Shown: positions 17,046 through 26,377 of the stretch, one piece after another
Numbering within the stretch: the stretch's first letter is position 1
Layout: every line of letters starts with the position of its first letter
Assembly (NCBI RefSeq): GCF_003818115.1
Contig: NZ_RPOI01000012.1
Span: 1 to 64,000 of the forward strand
Origin: Citrobacter youngae
GTDB lineage: Bacteria > Pseudomonadota > Gammaproteobacteria > Enterobacterales > Enterobacteriaceae
Direction of reading: 5' to 3'
DNA: 64,000 nt
The notes under the pieces: model-generated
What the model was told of the DNA's origin: nothing
Databases searched by the model: none
What the model saw: the letters and a program-made list of their open reading frames with translations, nothing else
Made by a program: the position numbers and the translations under genes

Positions 17046-17163
17046 CGGTCTCTCTCACTGGATGTTAAAGAACGGGAAAACGGCGCAGAGTATAGCAGCG
17101 AGTTCGGAATATGTCTTCGTTTTATGATAATATGCCCGAATAATCTTTAGCCGAAGAAATACA

Positions 17164-17895
17164 ATGCTGCAAAATATTCGAATCGTGCTGGTGGAAACCT
17201 CTCACACTGGCAACATGGGCTCTGTAGCCCGCGCAATGAAAACCATGGGTTTAACCAATCTGTGGCTGGTAAATCCACTGGTTAAACCGGACTCTCAGGC
17301 CATCGCTCTGGCGGCAGGTGCCAGTGATGTGATCGGCAGCGCGCAGATCGTCGATACTCTCGATGAAGCTCTGGCAGGTTGCAGCCTGGTAGTAGGCACC
17401 AGCGCGCGCTCCCGTACGCTGCCGTGGCCGATGCTGGATCCGCGTGAATGCGGTTTAAAAAGCGTCTCTGAAGCGACGAATTCGCCGGTGGCGCTGGTGT
17501 TTGGTCGTGAACGCGTTGGTCTGACGAATGAAGAACTGCAGAAGTGCCATTACCACGTCGCTATTGCCGCGAACCCGGAATACAGCTCGCTGAACCTGGC
17601 GATGGCGGTGCAGGTCATCTCTTATGAAGTGCGTATGGCCTGGCTGGCAACGCAGGAAAGCGAGAAGACCACAGAATACGAAGAAGCTGAGTACCCGCTG
17701 GTCGATGATTTAGAGCGTTTTTACGGTCATCTGGAACAAACGCTTCTGTCGACCGGGTTTATCCGTGAAGGGCATCCGGGACAGGTGATGAATAAGCTGC
17801 GCCGTCTGTTTACGCGCGCGCGTCCTGAGAGCCAGGAGCTGAACATTTTGCGCGGGATTTTAGCGTCAATTGAGCAACAGAATAAAGGCAAGTAA
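17164..17895 (+). CDS. trmJ: tRNA (Cm32/Um32) methyltransferase TrmJ
   Basis: A 243-residue SPOUT-class enzyme that 2'-O-methylates nucleotide 32 of certain tRNAs using S-adenosylmethionine. The knotted cofactor site is seen in [15 protein letters not shown] (about residues 113-127) and [19 protein letters not shown] (about 139-157). The N-terminus has [20 protein letters not shown], the RNA-binding and catalytic Arg region. It precedes the isc operon as in E. coli and is divergent from suhB. Confidence 0.96.
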   Translation: MLQNIRIVLVETSHTGNMGSVARAMKTMGLTNLWLVNPLVKPDSQAIALAAGASDVIGSAQIVDTLDEALAGCSLVVGTSARSRTLPWPMLDPRECGLKSVSEATNSPVALVFGRERVGLTNEELQKCHYHVAIAANPEYSSLNLAMAVQVISYEVRMAWLATQESEKTTEYEEAEYPLVDDLERFYGHLEQTLLSTGFIREGHPGQVMNKLRRLFTRARPESQELNILRGILASIEQQNKGK

Positions 17896-17936
17896 ACGTA
17901 ACGCCTCCGGCAAGTAAAAATGGCACTGAAGGTTAA

Positions 17937-17986
17937 ATACCTGACTAAATTAGTCAAGTAAATAGTTGACTGATTTAGTCGGGAAT
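17937..17986 (+). promoter_or_regulatory. Two type-1 IscR boxes upstream of iscR
   Basis: Two adjacent 25-bp sites share the core TGACTAAATTAGTCA (17942-17956) or TTGACTGATTTAGTCG (17966-17981), fitting the type-1 IscR motif. They overlap or flank the iscR promoter, where [2Fe-2S]-IscR is known to repress its own operon. This fits feedback control of Fe-S assembly. Confidence 0.85.
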
Positions 17987-18068
17987 GTCAGACTTGCCCC
18001 TGCTATGCAATACCCCCATTTTACAATAAAAAACCCCGGGCAGGGGCGAGTTTGAGGCTAAGTAAGAC

Positions 18069-18560
18069 ATGAGACTGACATCAAAAGGGCGTTATGCCGT
18101 GACCGCAATGTTGGACGTTGCGCTCAACTCCGAAACGGGCCCGGTACCGTTGGCTGATATTTCTGAACGTCAGGGAATTTCCCTGTCATATCTGGAGCAG
18201 CTGTTTTCCCGTTTGCGTAAAAACGGTCTGGTTTCCAGCGTACGTGGACCAGGCGGCGGGTATCTGCTGGGTAAAGATGCCGGCAGCATCGCAGTAGGTG
18301 AAGTAATCAGCGCTGTGGACGAGTCTGTAGATGCGACCCGTTGCCAGGGCAAAGGCGGTTGTCAGGGCGGCGATAAATGCCTGACCCACGCGCTGTGGCG
18401 CGATCTGAGCGATCGTCTGACCGGTTTCCTCAACAACATTACGTTGGGCGAACTGGTGAATAATCAGGAAGTCCTGGATGTGTCTGGTCGCCAGCACACG
18501 CATGACGCTCCACGCACTAATCGTGCACAAGACGCGATCGACGTTAAGTTACGCGCATAA
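18069..18560 (+). CDS. iscR: Fe-S cluster regulator IscR
   Basis: A 163-residue Rrf2-family transcription factor. The winged-helix domain covers residues 1-65 ([16 protein letters not shown]... and the wing [12 protein letters not shown]). The cluster-binding loop has Cys92, Cys98, Cys104 and His107 ([17 protein letters not shown]). With a [2Fe-2S] cluster it represses the isc operon through type-1 sites, which are visible upstream; the apo form acts at type-2 sites. It is the first gene of iscRSUA-hscBA-fdx-iscX. Confidence 0.98.
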   Translation: MRLTSKGRYAVTAMLDVALNSETGPVPLADISERQGISLSYLEQLFSRLRKNGLVSSVRGPGGGYLLGKDAGSIAVGEVISAVDESVDATRCQGKGGCQGGDKCLTHALWRDLSDRLTGFLNNITLGELVNNQEVLDVSGRQHTHDAPRTNRAQDAIDVKLRA

Positions 18561-18583
18561 TAATAGTATTTTAGAATCAGGCC

Positions 18584-18600
18584 GGGGCGTCAGACGCCCC
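18584..18600 (+). promoter_or_regulatory. iscR-iscS intercistronic hairpin
   Basis: GGGGCGTCAGACGCCCC is a perfect hairpin in the 112-bp gap between iscR and iscS. In E. coli a strong structure here keeps the iscR part of the mRNA stable when sRNA RyhB triggers decay of iscSUA; the same role is likely here. Confidence 0.65.
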
Positions 18601-18672
18601 GTTAACTCGGTCGTACATCCAGCCGGTTGCCTGATTCCTTGCATTGAAGCGATGTACGGAGTTTATAGAGCA

Positions 18673-19887
18673 ATGAAATTACCGATCTATCTCGACTACT
18701 CCGCAACCACGCCGGTGGACCCGCGTGTTGCCGAGAAAATGATGCAGTGTCTGACCCTGGACGGAAACTTTGGTAACCCAGCGTCTCGTTCACACCGTTT
18801 CGGCTGGCAGGCTGAAGAGGCGGTAGATATCGCCCGTAACCAGATTGCTGACCTCGTGGGCGCTGACCCGCGTGAAATCGTCTTTACTTCCGGTGCGACT
18901 GAATCCGATAACCTGGCGATTAAAGGTGCAGCCAACTTTTATCAGAAAAAAGGCAAGCACATCATCACCAGCAAAACCGAACACAAAGCCGTGCTGGACA
19001 CCTGTCGTCAGCTGGAGCGCGAAGGGTTTGAAGTCACCTACCTCGCCCCGCAGCGTAACGGCATTATCGACCTGAAAGAACTTGAAGCGGCAATGCGTGA
19101 CGACACTATCCTCGTGTCCATCATGCACGTGAATAACGAAATCGGCGTGGTGCAGGATATCGCGACTATCGGCGAAATGTGCCGTGCGCGCGGCATCATC
19201 TATCACGTTGATGCGACCCAGAGCGTGGGCAAACTGCCTATCGATCTGAGCCAACTGAAAGTTGATCTGATGTCCTTCTCCGGCCACAAAATCTATGGTC
19301 CGAAAGGTATCGGTGCGCTGTACGTGCGTCGTAAACCGCGTATTCGTATTGAAGCGCAGATGCATGGTGGCGGTCACGAGCGCGGTATGCGTTCCGGTAC
19401 GCTGCCTGTGCACCAGATCGTCGGCATGGGTGAAGCCTACCGCATTGCCAAAGAAGAGATGGAAACCGAGATGGCGCGCCTGCGCAGTCTGCGTAACCGT
19501 CTGTGGGACGGCGTGAAAGATATGGAAGAAGTGTATCTTAACGGCGATCTCGAGCAGGGTGCACCGAACATTCTCAACGTTAGCTTCAACTATGTTGAAG
19601 GCGAATCGCTGATTATGGCGCTGAAAGATCTGGCTGTATCCTCCGGTTCTGCATGTACTTCTGCAAGCCTGGAGCCATCCTACGTGCTGCGCGCGCTGGG
19701 GATGACCGACGAGCTGGCACATAGCTCAATTCGTTTCTCTTTAGGTCGTTTCACTACCGAAGAAGAGATTGACTACGCCATTAATCTGGTTCGCAACTCC
19801 ATCGGCCGCCTGCGTGACCTTTCTCCGCTGTGGGAAATGTTCAAACAGGGCGTGGATCTGAACAGCATTGAATGGTCACATCACTAA
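18673..19887 (+). CDS. iscS: Cysteine desulfurase IscS
   Basis: A 404-residue pyridoxal-phosphate enzyme that removes sulfur from L-cysteine and passes the persulfide to IscU and to tRNA thiolation proteins. The ATG at 18673 gives the standard [16 protein letters not shown] start; the open frame extends further upstream but only through the intercistronic region. The PLP lysine is in [12 protein letters not shown] (about residue 206) and the catalytic Cys (about 328) in [14 protein letters not shown]. The C-terminus EWSHH is the usual IscU/Fdx-binding tail. Confidence 0.98.
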   Translation: MKLPIYLDYSATTPVDPRVAEKMMQCLTLDGNFGNPASRSHRFGWQAEEAVDIARNQIADLVGADPREIVFTSGATESDNLAIKGAANFYQKKGKHIITSKTEHKAVLDTCRQLEREGFEVTYLAPQRNGIIDLKELEAAMRDDTILVSIMHVNNEIGVVQDIATIGEMCRARGIIYHVDATQSVGKLPIDLSQLKVDLMSFSGHKIYGPKGIGALYVRRKPRIRIEAQMHGGGHERGMRSGTLPVHQIVGMGEAYRIAKEEMETEMARLRSLRNRLWDGVKDMEEVYLNGDLEQGAPNILNVSFNYVEGESLIMALKDLAVSSGSACTSASLEPSYVLRALGMTDELAHSSIRFSLGRFTTEEEIDYAINLVRNSIGRLRDLSPLWEMFKQGVDLNSIEWSHH

Positions 19888-19912
19888 TCGGTACCGATAA
19901 GGAGAATTCAGC

Positions 19913-20299
19913 ATGGCTTACAGCGAAAAAGTAATCGATCATTACGAGAATCCACGTAACGTGGGTTCTTTTGACAACAGCGACGAGAACGTGGGCAGCG
20001 GCATGGTGGGTGCACCAGCCTGTGGCGACGTGATGAAGTTGCAGATCAAAGTCAACAATGAGGGTATCATTGAAGACGCGCGTTTCAAGACTTACGGCTG
20101 CGGTTCCGCTATTGCTTCCAGCTCTCTGGTTACCGAATGGGTAAAAGGGAAATCTCTGGACGAAGCACAGGCGATTAAAAACACCGATATCGCCGACGAG
20201 CTTGAACTGCCACCGGTGAAAATTCACTGCTCTATTCTGGCTGAAGACGCGATTAAAGCCGCGATTGCGGATTACAAAAGCAAACGTGAAGCAAAATAA
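19913..20299 (+). CDS. iscU: Fe-S scaffold protein IscU
   Basis: A 128-residue scaffold on which [2Fe-2S] clusters are built. The three ligand cysteines are visible in PACGD (37), YGCGSA (63) and KIHCSI (106), with the Asp next to Cys37. LPPVK at about residues 99-103 is the site recognised by the chaperone HscA. AGGAG lies 8 bases upstream of the ATG. It sits between iscS and iscA. Confidence 0.98.
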   Translation: MAYSEKVIDHYENPRNVGSFDNSDENVGSGMVGAPACGDVMKLQIKVNNEGIIEDARFKTYGCGSAIASSSLVTEWVKGKSLDEAQAIKNTDIADELELPPVKIHCSILAEDAIKAAIADYKSKREAK

Positions 20300-20319
20300 T
20301 TAAGAGTTGAGGTTTTATT

Positions 20320-20643
20320 ATGTCGATTACCTTAAGCGACAGTGCAGCAGCGCGTGTAAATACCTTCCTGGCAAACCGCGGTAAAGGGTTTGGTCTGCGT
20401 CTGGGCGTGAGAACCTCCGGCTGCTCAGGTATGGCCTATGTACTGGAATTTGTTGACGAGCCGGCGGCTGAAGATACCGTGTTTGAAGACAAAGGCGTTA
20501 AAGTTGTGGTCGACGGTAAGAGCCTGCAATTCCTCGACGGTACGCAGTTAGACTTCGTCAAAGAAGGTCTGAACGAAGGGTTTAAGTTCACTAACCCGAA
20601 CGTGAAAGACGAATGTGGATGCGGCGAAAGCTTCCACGTGTAA
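20320..20643 (+). CDS. iscA: A-type Fe-S carrier IscA
   Basis: A 107-residue carrier protein of the HesB/IscA family. The three conserved cysteines are in [10 protein letters not shown] (about 35) and DECGCGESF (about 99 and 101). It moves clusters or iron from the Isc machinery to target enzymes, with a role in [4Fe-4S] maturation. It is in the isc operon, 20 bp behind iscU; a 108-bp gap with the hairpin CCCCACC...GTGGGG (about 20660-20686) follows before hscB. Confidence 0.97.
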   Translation: MSITLSDSAAARVNTFLANRGKGFGLRLGVRTSGCSGMAYVLEFVDEPAAEDTVFEDKGVKVVVDGKSLQFLDGTQLDFVKEGLNEGFKFTNPNVKDECGCGESFHV

Positions 20644-20751
20644 CGCGCTTACTGATAACCCCACCGTGGTCGCCTGCGCGTGGGGTTTGTTTTACCTGAC
20701 TCTCTGGTTTTGCCTCATCGAACAACAGAGAATCGATGCCCTGAGAATGTT

Positions 20752-21267
20752 ATGGACTACTTCACCCTCTTTGGCTTACCGGCCCGTTATCAGCTCGATA
20801 CTCAGGCGCTGAGCCTACGTTTTCAGGATCTACAACGTCAGTATCATCCTGATAAATTTGCCAGCGGTTCCCAGGCGGAACAACTTGCTGCGGTTTCGCA
20901 GTCCGCCACGATCAACCAGGCCTGGCAAACGCTGCGTCATCCTTTGATGCGCGCCGAATACTTATTGTCTTTACACGGCTTTGATATCCGCAGCGAGCAG
21001 CATACGGTGCGCGATACCGCGTTTCTGATGGAACAGCTTACGCTTCGCGAAGAGCTGGACGAAATTGAACAGGCAAAAGACAGTCAACGTTTAGATGCGT
21101 TTATGCAGCGTGTCAGCGAAATGTATAACGTTCGCCATCAATTGATGGTGGAACAGCTGGATAGCGAGACGTGGGACGCAGCGGCAGATACCGTGCGTAA
21201 GCTGCGTTTTCTCGATAAACTGCGAAGCAGTGCAGAACAACTCGAAGAAAAACTGCTCGATTTTTAA
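20752..21267 (+). CDS. hscB: J-type co-chaperone HscB
   Basis: A 171-residue co-chaperone. The J domain occupies residues 1-75 with the HPD motif (YHPDKF, about 32-34), and a C-terminal three-helix domain binds IscU. It delivers IscU to HscA and stimulates its ATPase. The ATG at 20752 gives the standard [10 protein letters not shown] start; in-frame codons upstream lie in the intercistronic region. HscA follows 15 bp downstream. Confidence 0.97.
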   Translation: MDYFTLFGLPARYQLDTQALSLRFQDLQRQYHPDKFASGSQAEQLAAVSQSATINQAWQTLRHPLMRAEYLLSLHGFDIRSEQHTVRDTAFLMEQLTLREELDEIEQAKDSQRLDAFMQRVSEMYNVRHQLMVEQLDSETWDAAADTVRKLRFLDKLRSSAEQLEEKLLDF

Positions 21268-21282
21268 TTTCCGGAAGCGAAA

Positions 21283-23133
21283 ATGGCCTTATTACAAATT
21301 AGTGAGCCTGGTCTGAGCGCCGCGCCGCACCAGCGTCGTCTGGCGGTAGGTATCGATTTAGGCACCACCAACTCCCTGGTTGCGACCGTACGCAGCGGCC
21401 AGGCCGAAACGCTGGCAGATCATGAAGGTCGCCACCTGTTGCCGTCAGTGGTTCACTATCAGCAGCAGGGCTACTCTGTTGGTTACGATGCCCGCGCGAA
21501 TGCCGCGCTGGATACGGCAAACACCGTCAGTTCGGTAAAACGCATGATGGGCCGCTCTCTGGCGGATATCCAGGCGCGTTACCCGCATCTGCCATATACG
21601 TTCCAGGCCAGCGAAAACGGCTTGCCGATGATTGAAACCGCTGCCGGATTGCTTAATCCGGTGCGCGTCTCCGCTGATATTCTGAAAGCGCTGGCCGCGC
21701 GGGCAACCGAATCACTGTCCGGCGAACTGGACGGCGTGGTAATCACCGTTCCGGCTTACTTTGACGATGCACAGCGTCAGGGAACAAAAGACGCCGCGCG
21801 TCTGGCGGGCCTGCACGTATTACGTCTGCTGAACGAACCGACCGCAGCTGCGATTGCCTATGGTCTGGACTCCGGTCAGGAAGGCGTGATCGCCGTCTAC
21901 GACCTTGGCGGCGGTACTTTTGATATTTCTATTCTGCGCCTGAGCCGCGGCGTGTTTGAAGTGCTGGCGACCGGCGGTGATTCCGCGCTCGGCGGCGACG
22001 ATTTTGACCATCTGCTGGCCGATTATATTCGCGAGCAGGCTGGCGTGGCCGATCGTAGTGATAACCGCGTACAGCGTGAACTGCTGGATGCCGCGATTGC
22101 CGCGAAAATCGCGCTTAGCGACGCTGATTCTGTAACGGTTAACGTGGCGGGATGGCAGGGTGAAATCACCCGTGAAACCTTTAATGAACTCATTTCCGCA
22201 CTGGTCAAGCGTACGCTGCTGGCCTGCCGTCGCGCGCTGAAAGATGCGGGCGTGGAGCCGCAAGATGTGCTGGAAGTGGTGATGGTCGGTGGTTCAACTC
22301 GCGTGCCATTGGTGCGTGAACGCGTCGGTGAATTTTTTGGTCGTACGCCGCTGACTTCTATTGACCCGGACAAAGTGGTCGCTATTGGTGCGGCAATCCA
22401 GGCAGATATTCTGGTCGGAAATAAACCAGACAGCGAAATGCTGCTGCTGGACGTTATCCCGCTGTCCCTGGGACTGGAAACCATGGGCGGTCTGGTGGAG
22501 AAAGTGATCCCACGTAACACCACGATTCCGGTGGCGCGCGCGCAGGACTTTACCACCTTTAAAGATGGCCAAACCGCGATGTCCATTCACGTAATGCAAG
22601 GCGAGCGTGAGCTGGTGCAGGACTGCCGTTCACTGGCGCGTTTTGCGCTGCGCGGCATCCCGGCATTGCCAGCTGGCGGCGCACACATCCGCGTGACCTT
22701 CCAGGTGGACGCGGATGGCCTGCTGAGCGTCACCGCCATGGAAAAATCCACCGGCGTAGAGTCCTCAATTCAGGTCAAACCGTCCTACGGTCTGACCGAC
22801 AGTGAAATCGCCTCCATGATTCAGGATTCGATGAGTTTTGCCGAGCAGGACGTTAAAGCCCGTATGCTGGCAGAACAGAAAGTCGAAGCGGCACGCGTAC
22901 TGGAAAGTTTATCCGGTGCGTTGAACGCTGATGCCGCGCTGTTAAGCGCCGCAGAACGTCAGGCTATCGACACCGCCGCCGCGCATTTGAGCGAGGTTGC
23001 ACTGGGTGACGATGTTGACGCGATAGAACAAGCCATTAAAAACGTAGACAAACAAACCCAGGAATTCGCCGCTCGCCGCATGGACAAATCCGTCCGTAGC
23101 GCGCTGAAAGGCCATTCCGTGGACGAGGTTTAA
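21283..23133 (+). CDS. hscA: Hsp70-type chaperone HscA
   Basis: A 616-residue specialised Hsp70 that binds the LPPVK site of IscU and promotes cluster release. The N-terminal nucleotide-binding domain has [35 protein letters not shown] and [12 protein letters not shown]; the substrate domain follows from about residue 380 ([15 protein letters not shown]). Coupled to hscB upstream and to fdx, which starts one base after its stop. Length and motifs are standard. Confidence 0.98.
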   Translation: MALLQISEPGLSAAPHQRRLAVGIDLGTTNSLVATVRSGQAETLADHEGRHLLPSVVHYQQQGYSVGYDARANAALDTANTVSSVKRMMGRSLADIQARYPHLPYTFQASENGLPMIETAAGLLNPVRVSADILKALAARATESLSGELDGVVITVPAYFDDAQRQGTKDAARLAGLHVLRLLNEPTAAAIAYGLDSGQEGVIAVYDLGGGTFDISILRLSRGVFEVLATGGDSALGGDDFDHLLADYIREQAGVADRSDNRVQRELLDAAIAAKIALSDADSVTVNVAGWQGEITRETFNELISALVKRTLLACRRALKDAGVEPQDVLEVVMVGGSTRVPLVRERVGEFFGRTPLTSIDPDKVVAIGAAIQADILVGNKPDSEMLLLDVIPLSLGLETMGGLVEKVIPRNTTIPVARAQDFTTFKDGQTAMSIHVMQGERELVQDCRSLARFALRGIPALPAGGAHIRVTFQVDADGLLSVTAMEKSTGVESSIQVKPSYGLTDSEIASMIQDSMSFAEQDVKARMLAEQKVEAARVLESLSGALNADAALLSAAERQAIDTAAAHLSEVALGDDVDAIEQAIKNVDKQTQEFAARRMDKSVRSALKGHSVDEV

Positions 23134-23134
23134 T

Positions 23135-23470
23135 ATGCCAAAGATTGTTATTTTGCCTCATCAGGATCTCTGTCCCGATGGCGCAGTTCTGGAAGCTGAG
23201 ACCGGCGAAACCATTCTTGACGTTGCCCTGCGTAACGGTATCGAGATTGAACACGCCTGTGAAAAATCCTGTGCCTGCACAACCTGCCACTGCATCGTAC
23301 GTGAAGGTTTTGATTCTTTGCCGGAAAGCACAGAAGAAGAAGACGACATGCTGGATAAAGCCTGGGGACTGGAGCCGGAGAGCCGTTTAAGCTGTCAGGC
23401 ACGTGTCATCGAGGACGATTTAGTGGTCGAAATCCCACGTTACACAATCAATCATGCACGTGAGCATTAA
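23135..23470 (+). CDS. fdx: [2Fe-2S] ferredoxin of the Isc system
   Basis: A 111-residue adrenodoxin-type ferredoxin that supplies electrons for cluster assembly. Ligand cysteines are in [12 protein letters not shown] (about 42, 48, 51) and LSCQAR (about 87). It begins one base after the hscA stop codon and is followed after 11 bases by iscX. Confidence 0.97.
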   Translation: MPKIVILPHQDLCPDGAVLEAETGETILDVALRNGIEIEHACEKSCACTTCHCIVREGFDSLPESTEEEDDMLDKAWGLEPESRLSCQARVIEDDLVVEIPRYTINHAREH

Positions 23471-23481
23471 CAGAGGGTAGT

Positions 23482-23682
23482 ATGGGACTGAAGTGGACCG
23501 ATAGCCGTGAAATCGGCGAAGCGCTGTACGACGCGTTCCCCGATCTCGACCCCAAGACCGTTCGTTTCACCGATCTGCACCAGTGGATCTGTGACCTGGA
23601 AGAGTTCGATGATGATCCACAGGCATCGAACGAAAAAATCCTTGAGGCCATTTTGCTGGTCTGGCTGGACGAAGCCGAATAA
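23482..23682 (+). CDS. iscX: IscX, IscS-binding Fe-S accessory protein
   Basis: A 66-residue acidic protein (start [17 protein letters not shown], end WLDEAE). IscX binds IscS at the site used by frataxin and ferredoxin and tunes cluster assembly, possibly as an iron donor. It is the last isc gene; a GC-rich hairpin follows. Confidence 0.97.
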   Translation: MGLKWTDSREIGEALYDAFPDLDPKTVRFTDLHQWICDLEEFDDDPQASNEKILEAILLVWLDEAE

Positions 23683-23685
23683 GTC

Positions 23686-23714
23686 AACGGGCTGCCCACG
23701 GGCGGCCCGTTTTC
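23686..23714 (+). terminator. Hairpin behind iscX
   Basis: AACGGGCTGCCC and GGGCGGCCCGTT form a stem followed by TTTTCC. It probably attenuates read-through from the isc operon into pepB rather than stopping it fully, since pepB starts 30 bp downstream. Confidence 0.65.
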
Positions 23715-23743
23715 CTGTATGCGCGAAAATAAGGATAAATAAA

Positions 23744-25027
23744 ATGACAGAAGCCATGAAAATTACGCTTTCCACGCAACCCGCCGATGCCCGCTGGGGT
23801 GAAAAGGCGACATACAGCATTAATAATGACGGTATTACCCTGCACCTGAACGGGAAAGATGACCTCGGCCTTATCCAGCGCGCCGCCCGTAAAATTGACG
23901 GCCTGGGTATTAAACATGTCCAACTGGACGGTGAAGGCTGGGATACCGAACGTAGCTGGGCGTTCTGGCAGGGCTACAAAGGACCAAAAGGCACCCGCAA
24001 AGTTGAGTGGGCCGCTCTGGATGAGGCGCAGCGCAAAGAGCTGGATAACCGCCTGAAAATTATTGACTGGGTGCGCGATACCATTAACGCCCCGGCAGAA
24101 GAGCTGGGCCCGGAACAGCTGGCGCAACGCGCAGTAGACCTGCTGTGCTCTGTTGCCTGCGATAACGTCTCTTACCGGATCACTAAAGGCGAAGATCTGC
24201 GCGAGCAGAACTACATGGGATTGCATACCGTAGGTCGTGGCTCTGAACGTCCTCCGGTACTGCTGGCGCTGGATTACAATCCAACTGGCGATAAAGAAGC
24301 GCCGGTTTATGCCTGTCTGGTTGGCAAGGGAATTACCTTTGATTCCGGCGGATACAGCATCAAGCAAAGCGCATTTATGGACTCGATGAAGTCTGATATG
24401 GGCGGTGCGGCCACGGTGACCGGCGCGCTGGCGTTCGCCATCACCCGTGGTCTGAACAAGCGCGTTAAGCTGTATCTGTGCTGCGCGGATAACCTGATCA
24501 GCGGCAACGCCTTTAAGCTCGGTGATATTATTCACTATCGCAACGGTAAAAAAGTTGAAGTGATGAATACCGATGCCGAAGGACGTCTGGTACTGGCCGA
24601 TGGCCTGATTGACGCCAGCGCGCAAAAACCAGAATTGATCATTGATGCTGCCACGTTGACTGGCGCGGCGAAAACGGCACTGGGCAACGATTACCACGCG
24701 CTGTTTAGCTTTGACGATCAACTGGCTACCCGTCTGCTGGCAAGTGCGGCGCAAGAAAACGAACCGTTCTGGCGTCTGCCGTTGGCAGAGTTCCACCGTA
24801 GCCAGCTGCCGTCTAACTTTGCCGAGCTGAATAATACCGGCAGCGCGGCTTATCCGGCGGGTGCCAGCACTGCGGCGGGCTTCCTGTCCCATTTCGTGGA
24901 AAACTATCAGCAGGGCTGGCTGCACATCGACTGCTCTGCAACCTATCGCAAAGCGCCGGTTGAGCAGTGGTCTGCGGGCGCAACCGGTCTGGGCGTGCGT
25001 ACTATCGCGAATCTGCTGACCGCATAA
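23744..25027 (+). CDS. pepB: Peptidase B (M17 leucyl aminopeptidase)
   Basis: A 427-residue cytoplasmic metallopeptidase, the E. coli PepB length, with the start [11 protein letters not shown]17 marks are [14 protein letters not shown] (metal and catalytic Lys), [32 protein letters not shown] (the family signature) and the C-terminal [19 protein letters not shown]. It removes N-terminal residues from peptides with broad specificity. The frame extends upstream through iscX but that part has no PepB similarity. Confidence 0.97.
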   Translation: MTEAMKITLSTQPADARWGEKATYSINNDGITLHLNGKDDLGLIQRAARKIDGLGIKHVQLDGEGWDTERSWAFWQGYKGPKGTRKVEWAALDEAQRKELDNRLKIIDWVRDTINAPAEELGPEQLAQRAVDLLCSVACDNVSYRITKGEDLREQNYMGLHTVGRGSERPPVLLALDYNPTGDKEAPVYACLVGKGITFDSGGYSIKQSAFMDSMKSDMGGAATVTGALAFAITRGLNKRVKLYLCCADNLISGNAFKLGDIIHYRNGKKVEVMNTDAEGRLVLADGLIDASAQKPELIIDAATLTGAAKTALGNDYHALFSFDDQLATRLLASAAQENEPFWRLPLAEFHRSQLPSNFAELNNTGSAAYPAGASTAAGFLSHFVENYQQGWLHIDCSATYRKAPVEQWSAGATGLGVRTIANLLTA

Positions 25028-25040
25028 TTCATGATTGTAT

Positions 25041-25070
25041 GGCCGGATGGCGCTACGCTTATCCGGCCTA
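25041..25070. repeat. REP (palindromic unit)
   Basis: GGCCGGATGGCGCTACGC followed by TTATCCGGCC is a typical REP in the 70-bp pepB-sseB gap. It may stabilise the pepB 3' end. Confidence 0.85.
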
Positions 25071-25097
25071 CATGTATTTATCCAATTTGTGATCCTT

Positions 25098-25874
25098 ATG
25101 TCCGAAACAAAAAACGAATTAGAAACCCTGCTGGAGCAAGCGGCGACAGAGCCTGCGCATCGTCCGGCATTTTTCCGTACTTTACTGGAGTCTACCGTCT
25201 GGGTGCCGGGTACTGCCGCAGAAGGTGAGGCGGTGGTTGAAGACAGCGCCCTCGACCTTCAGCACTGGGAAAAAGAAGACGGCACCACCGTGATCCCGTT
25301 CTTCACCTCCCTGGAAGCTCTGCAGCAGGCGGTTGAAGATGAGCAGGCATTTGTCGTCATGCCGGTGCGTACATTGTTTGAAATGACGCTCGGCGAAACG
25401 CTGTTTCTCAACGCGAAACTGCCGACCGGCAAAGAATTTATGCCGCGTGAAATCAGCCTGCTGATGGGGGAAGAAGGGAATCCGCTCAGCACCCAGGAAG
25501 TACTGGAAGGCGGTGAATCGCTGATCCTCTCTGAAGTCGCTGAACCTCCGGCGCAGATGATTGACTCGCTGACTACGCTGTTTAAAACCATTAAGCCGGT
25601 AAAACGCGCGTTTCTCTGCTCGATCAAAGAAAGTCCGGATGCCCAACCCAACCTGCTGATTGGCATTGAAGCCGATGGCGATATTGAAGAGATTATTCAT
25701 GCCACGGGGAGTGTTGCAACGGATACGTTACCGGGTGATGAACCGATTGATATCTGCCAGGTGGTGAAAGGTGAGAAAGGGGTCAGCCACTTTATTACCG
25801 AACACATCGCGCCTTTCTACGAGCGTCGCTGGGGCGGTTTCCTGCGGGATTTCAAACAGAACAGGATTATCTGA
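25098..25874 (+). CDS. sseB: SseB, enhanced serine sensitivity protein
   Basis: A 258-residue protein, same length as E. coli SseB, starting MSETKNELETLLEQAA. It carries the SseB N-terminal and C-terminal domains, no signal peptide and no membrane segment. In E. coli, extra copies increase serine sensitivity; the molecular function is not known. The ATG chosen at 25098 excludes a REP-containing upstream extension. Transcription probably continues from pepB. Confidence 0.95.
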   Translation: MSETKNELETLLEQAATEPAHRPAFFRTLLESTVWVPGTAAEGEAVVEDSALDLQHWEKEDGTTVIPFFTSLEALQQAVEDEQAFVVMPVRTLFEMTLGETLFLNAKLPTGKEFMPREISLLMGEEGNPLSTQEVLEGGESLILSEVAEPPAQMIDSLTTLFKTIKPVKRAFLCSIKESPDAQPNLLIGIEADGDIEEIIHATGSVATDTLPGDEPIDICQVVKGEKGVSHFITEHIAPFYERRWGGFLRDFKQNRII

Positions 25875-25883
25875 GTAAAGGAA

Positions 25884-25903
25884 AGCCGCCCCGTAGGGCG
25901 GCT
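25884..25903 (-). terminator. Terminator for timP (and sseB 3' end)
   Basis: AGCCGCCC and GGGCGGCT form an 8-bp stem with a CGTA loop. On the minus strand it is followed by TTTCCTTT, so it ends the timP transcript; it may also trim sseB mRNA from the opposite side. Confidence 0.7.
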
Positions 25904-25910
25904 ACCTGGC

Positions 25911-26027
25911 TTACTTGCCCTGGGCGCTGAGCGTCACGCGTGCAAAATTACCTGAGTAACTCTGGTCCCCGTGAAGACACAACGCGCCAGATACAACAAG
26001 CACGATACAGAAGTACCGTATTTTCAT
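25911..26027 (-). CDS. timP: Small toxic membrane protein TimP (formerly RyfA)
   Basis: A 38-residue frame, MKIRYFCIVLVVSGALC... ending SAQGK, sits between sseB and sseA where the E. coli/Salmonella ryfA gene lies. The hydrophobic N-terminus looks like a Sec signal sequence. ryfA was long treated as a noncoding RNA of about 300 nt, later shown in Salmonella to encode the 38-residue toxic inner-membrane protein TimP. Length, position, orientation and signal-like N-terminus agree. A further in-frame ATG four codons upstream (26039) is possible. No good ribosome site precedes either start, which suits a structured mRNA. The transcript probably runs from about 26187 to the terminator near 25884. 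Confidence 0.85.
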   Translation of the reverse strand: MKIRYFCIVLVVSGALCLHGDQSYSGNFARVTLSAQGK

Positions 26028-26161
26028 TGCGCGGTCCATGCGAAGACCGCATCACGACAGCACCACTGGCGATCATGCCGTGATAGCAAGCACTGAGGTG
26101 CGCCTGCGTATACGGCCATACAATGACCTTCCCTAAAGCCAGTGCCCGTTTGCGAGACAGC

Positions 26162-26173
26162 GGAAAGGGCCGC
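26162..26173 (-). promoter_or_regulatory. Likely TimR pairing site in timP 5' leader
   Basis: The timP mRNA reads GCGGCCCTTTCC here. TimR contains GGAAAGGCCGC at 26294-26304, complementary along its length apart from one bulged C. This lies near the 5' end of the leader, far upstream of the coding sequence. Confidence 0.6.
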
Positions 26174-26218
26174 TCAGAATAATACATTAAATGTTGAATA
26201 GTTTCCCTGTTAATTAAC

Positions 26219-26248
26219 TTGACTTTTATTCTCTTAAACCGGAATATT
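26219..26248 (+). promoter_or_regulatory. timR promoter
   Basis: TTGACT (26219-26224) and AATATT (26243-26248) with 18-bp spacing form a good sigma-70 promoter pointing at the small-RNA region. Start of transcription is expected near 26255. Confidence 0.65.
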
Positions 26249-26254
26249 TAGCTC

Positions 26255-26348
26255 CTGAGGTGTGCCTGCGTTGCTATGGCAACACAGCCTGCTGGAAAGG
26301 CCGCGAACCGGACTGGCACAAAAAAACGCTCATTTGAGCGGTTTTTTT
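26255..26348 (+). ncRNA. timR: TimR small RNA, repressor of timP
   Basis: About 94 nt between a sigma-70 promoter and a strong intrinsic terminator, divergent from timP. A hairpin GTTGC-TATG-GCAAC lies near the 5' part and GGAAAGGCCGC, complementary to the timP leader, is in the middle. In Salmonella TimR pairs with timP mRNA and blocks its translation, so the layout is a type I toxin-antitoxin-like unit. Ends are inferred from sequence. Confidence 0.75.
26320..26348. terminator. Bidirectional terminator of timR and sseA
   Basis: CGCTC-ATTT-GAGCG with seven As before and seven Ts after works on both strands: for timR (plus) and for sseA (minus), which ends at 26378. Confidence 0.85.
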
Positions 26349-26377
26349 GTGGGCGAAAAAAATGTGTAAATCAGATT

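Noticed and set aside
16188-17150. 320-codon frame opposite suhB
   Set aside because: Fully antisense to a well-conserved gene; long antisense frames are common in GC-rich coding DNA.
18478-18672. Upstream extension of iscS
   Set aside because: It overlaps iscR and the intercistronic hairpin; the family start [10 protein letters not shown] is at 18673.
23684-24925. 413-codon frame opposite pepB
   Set aside because: Antisense shadow of pepB.
25948-26187. 79-codon minus-strand frame over the timP leader
   Set aside because: It is a different frame from the 38-codon timP and shows no signal-like start or family match.
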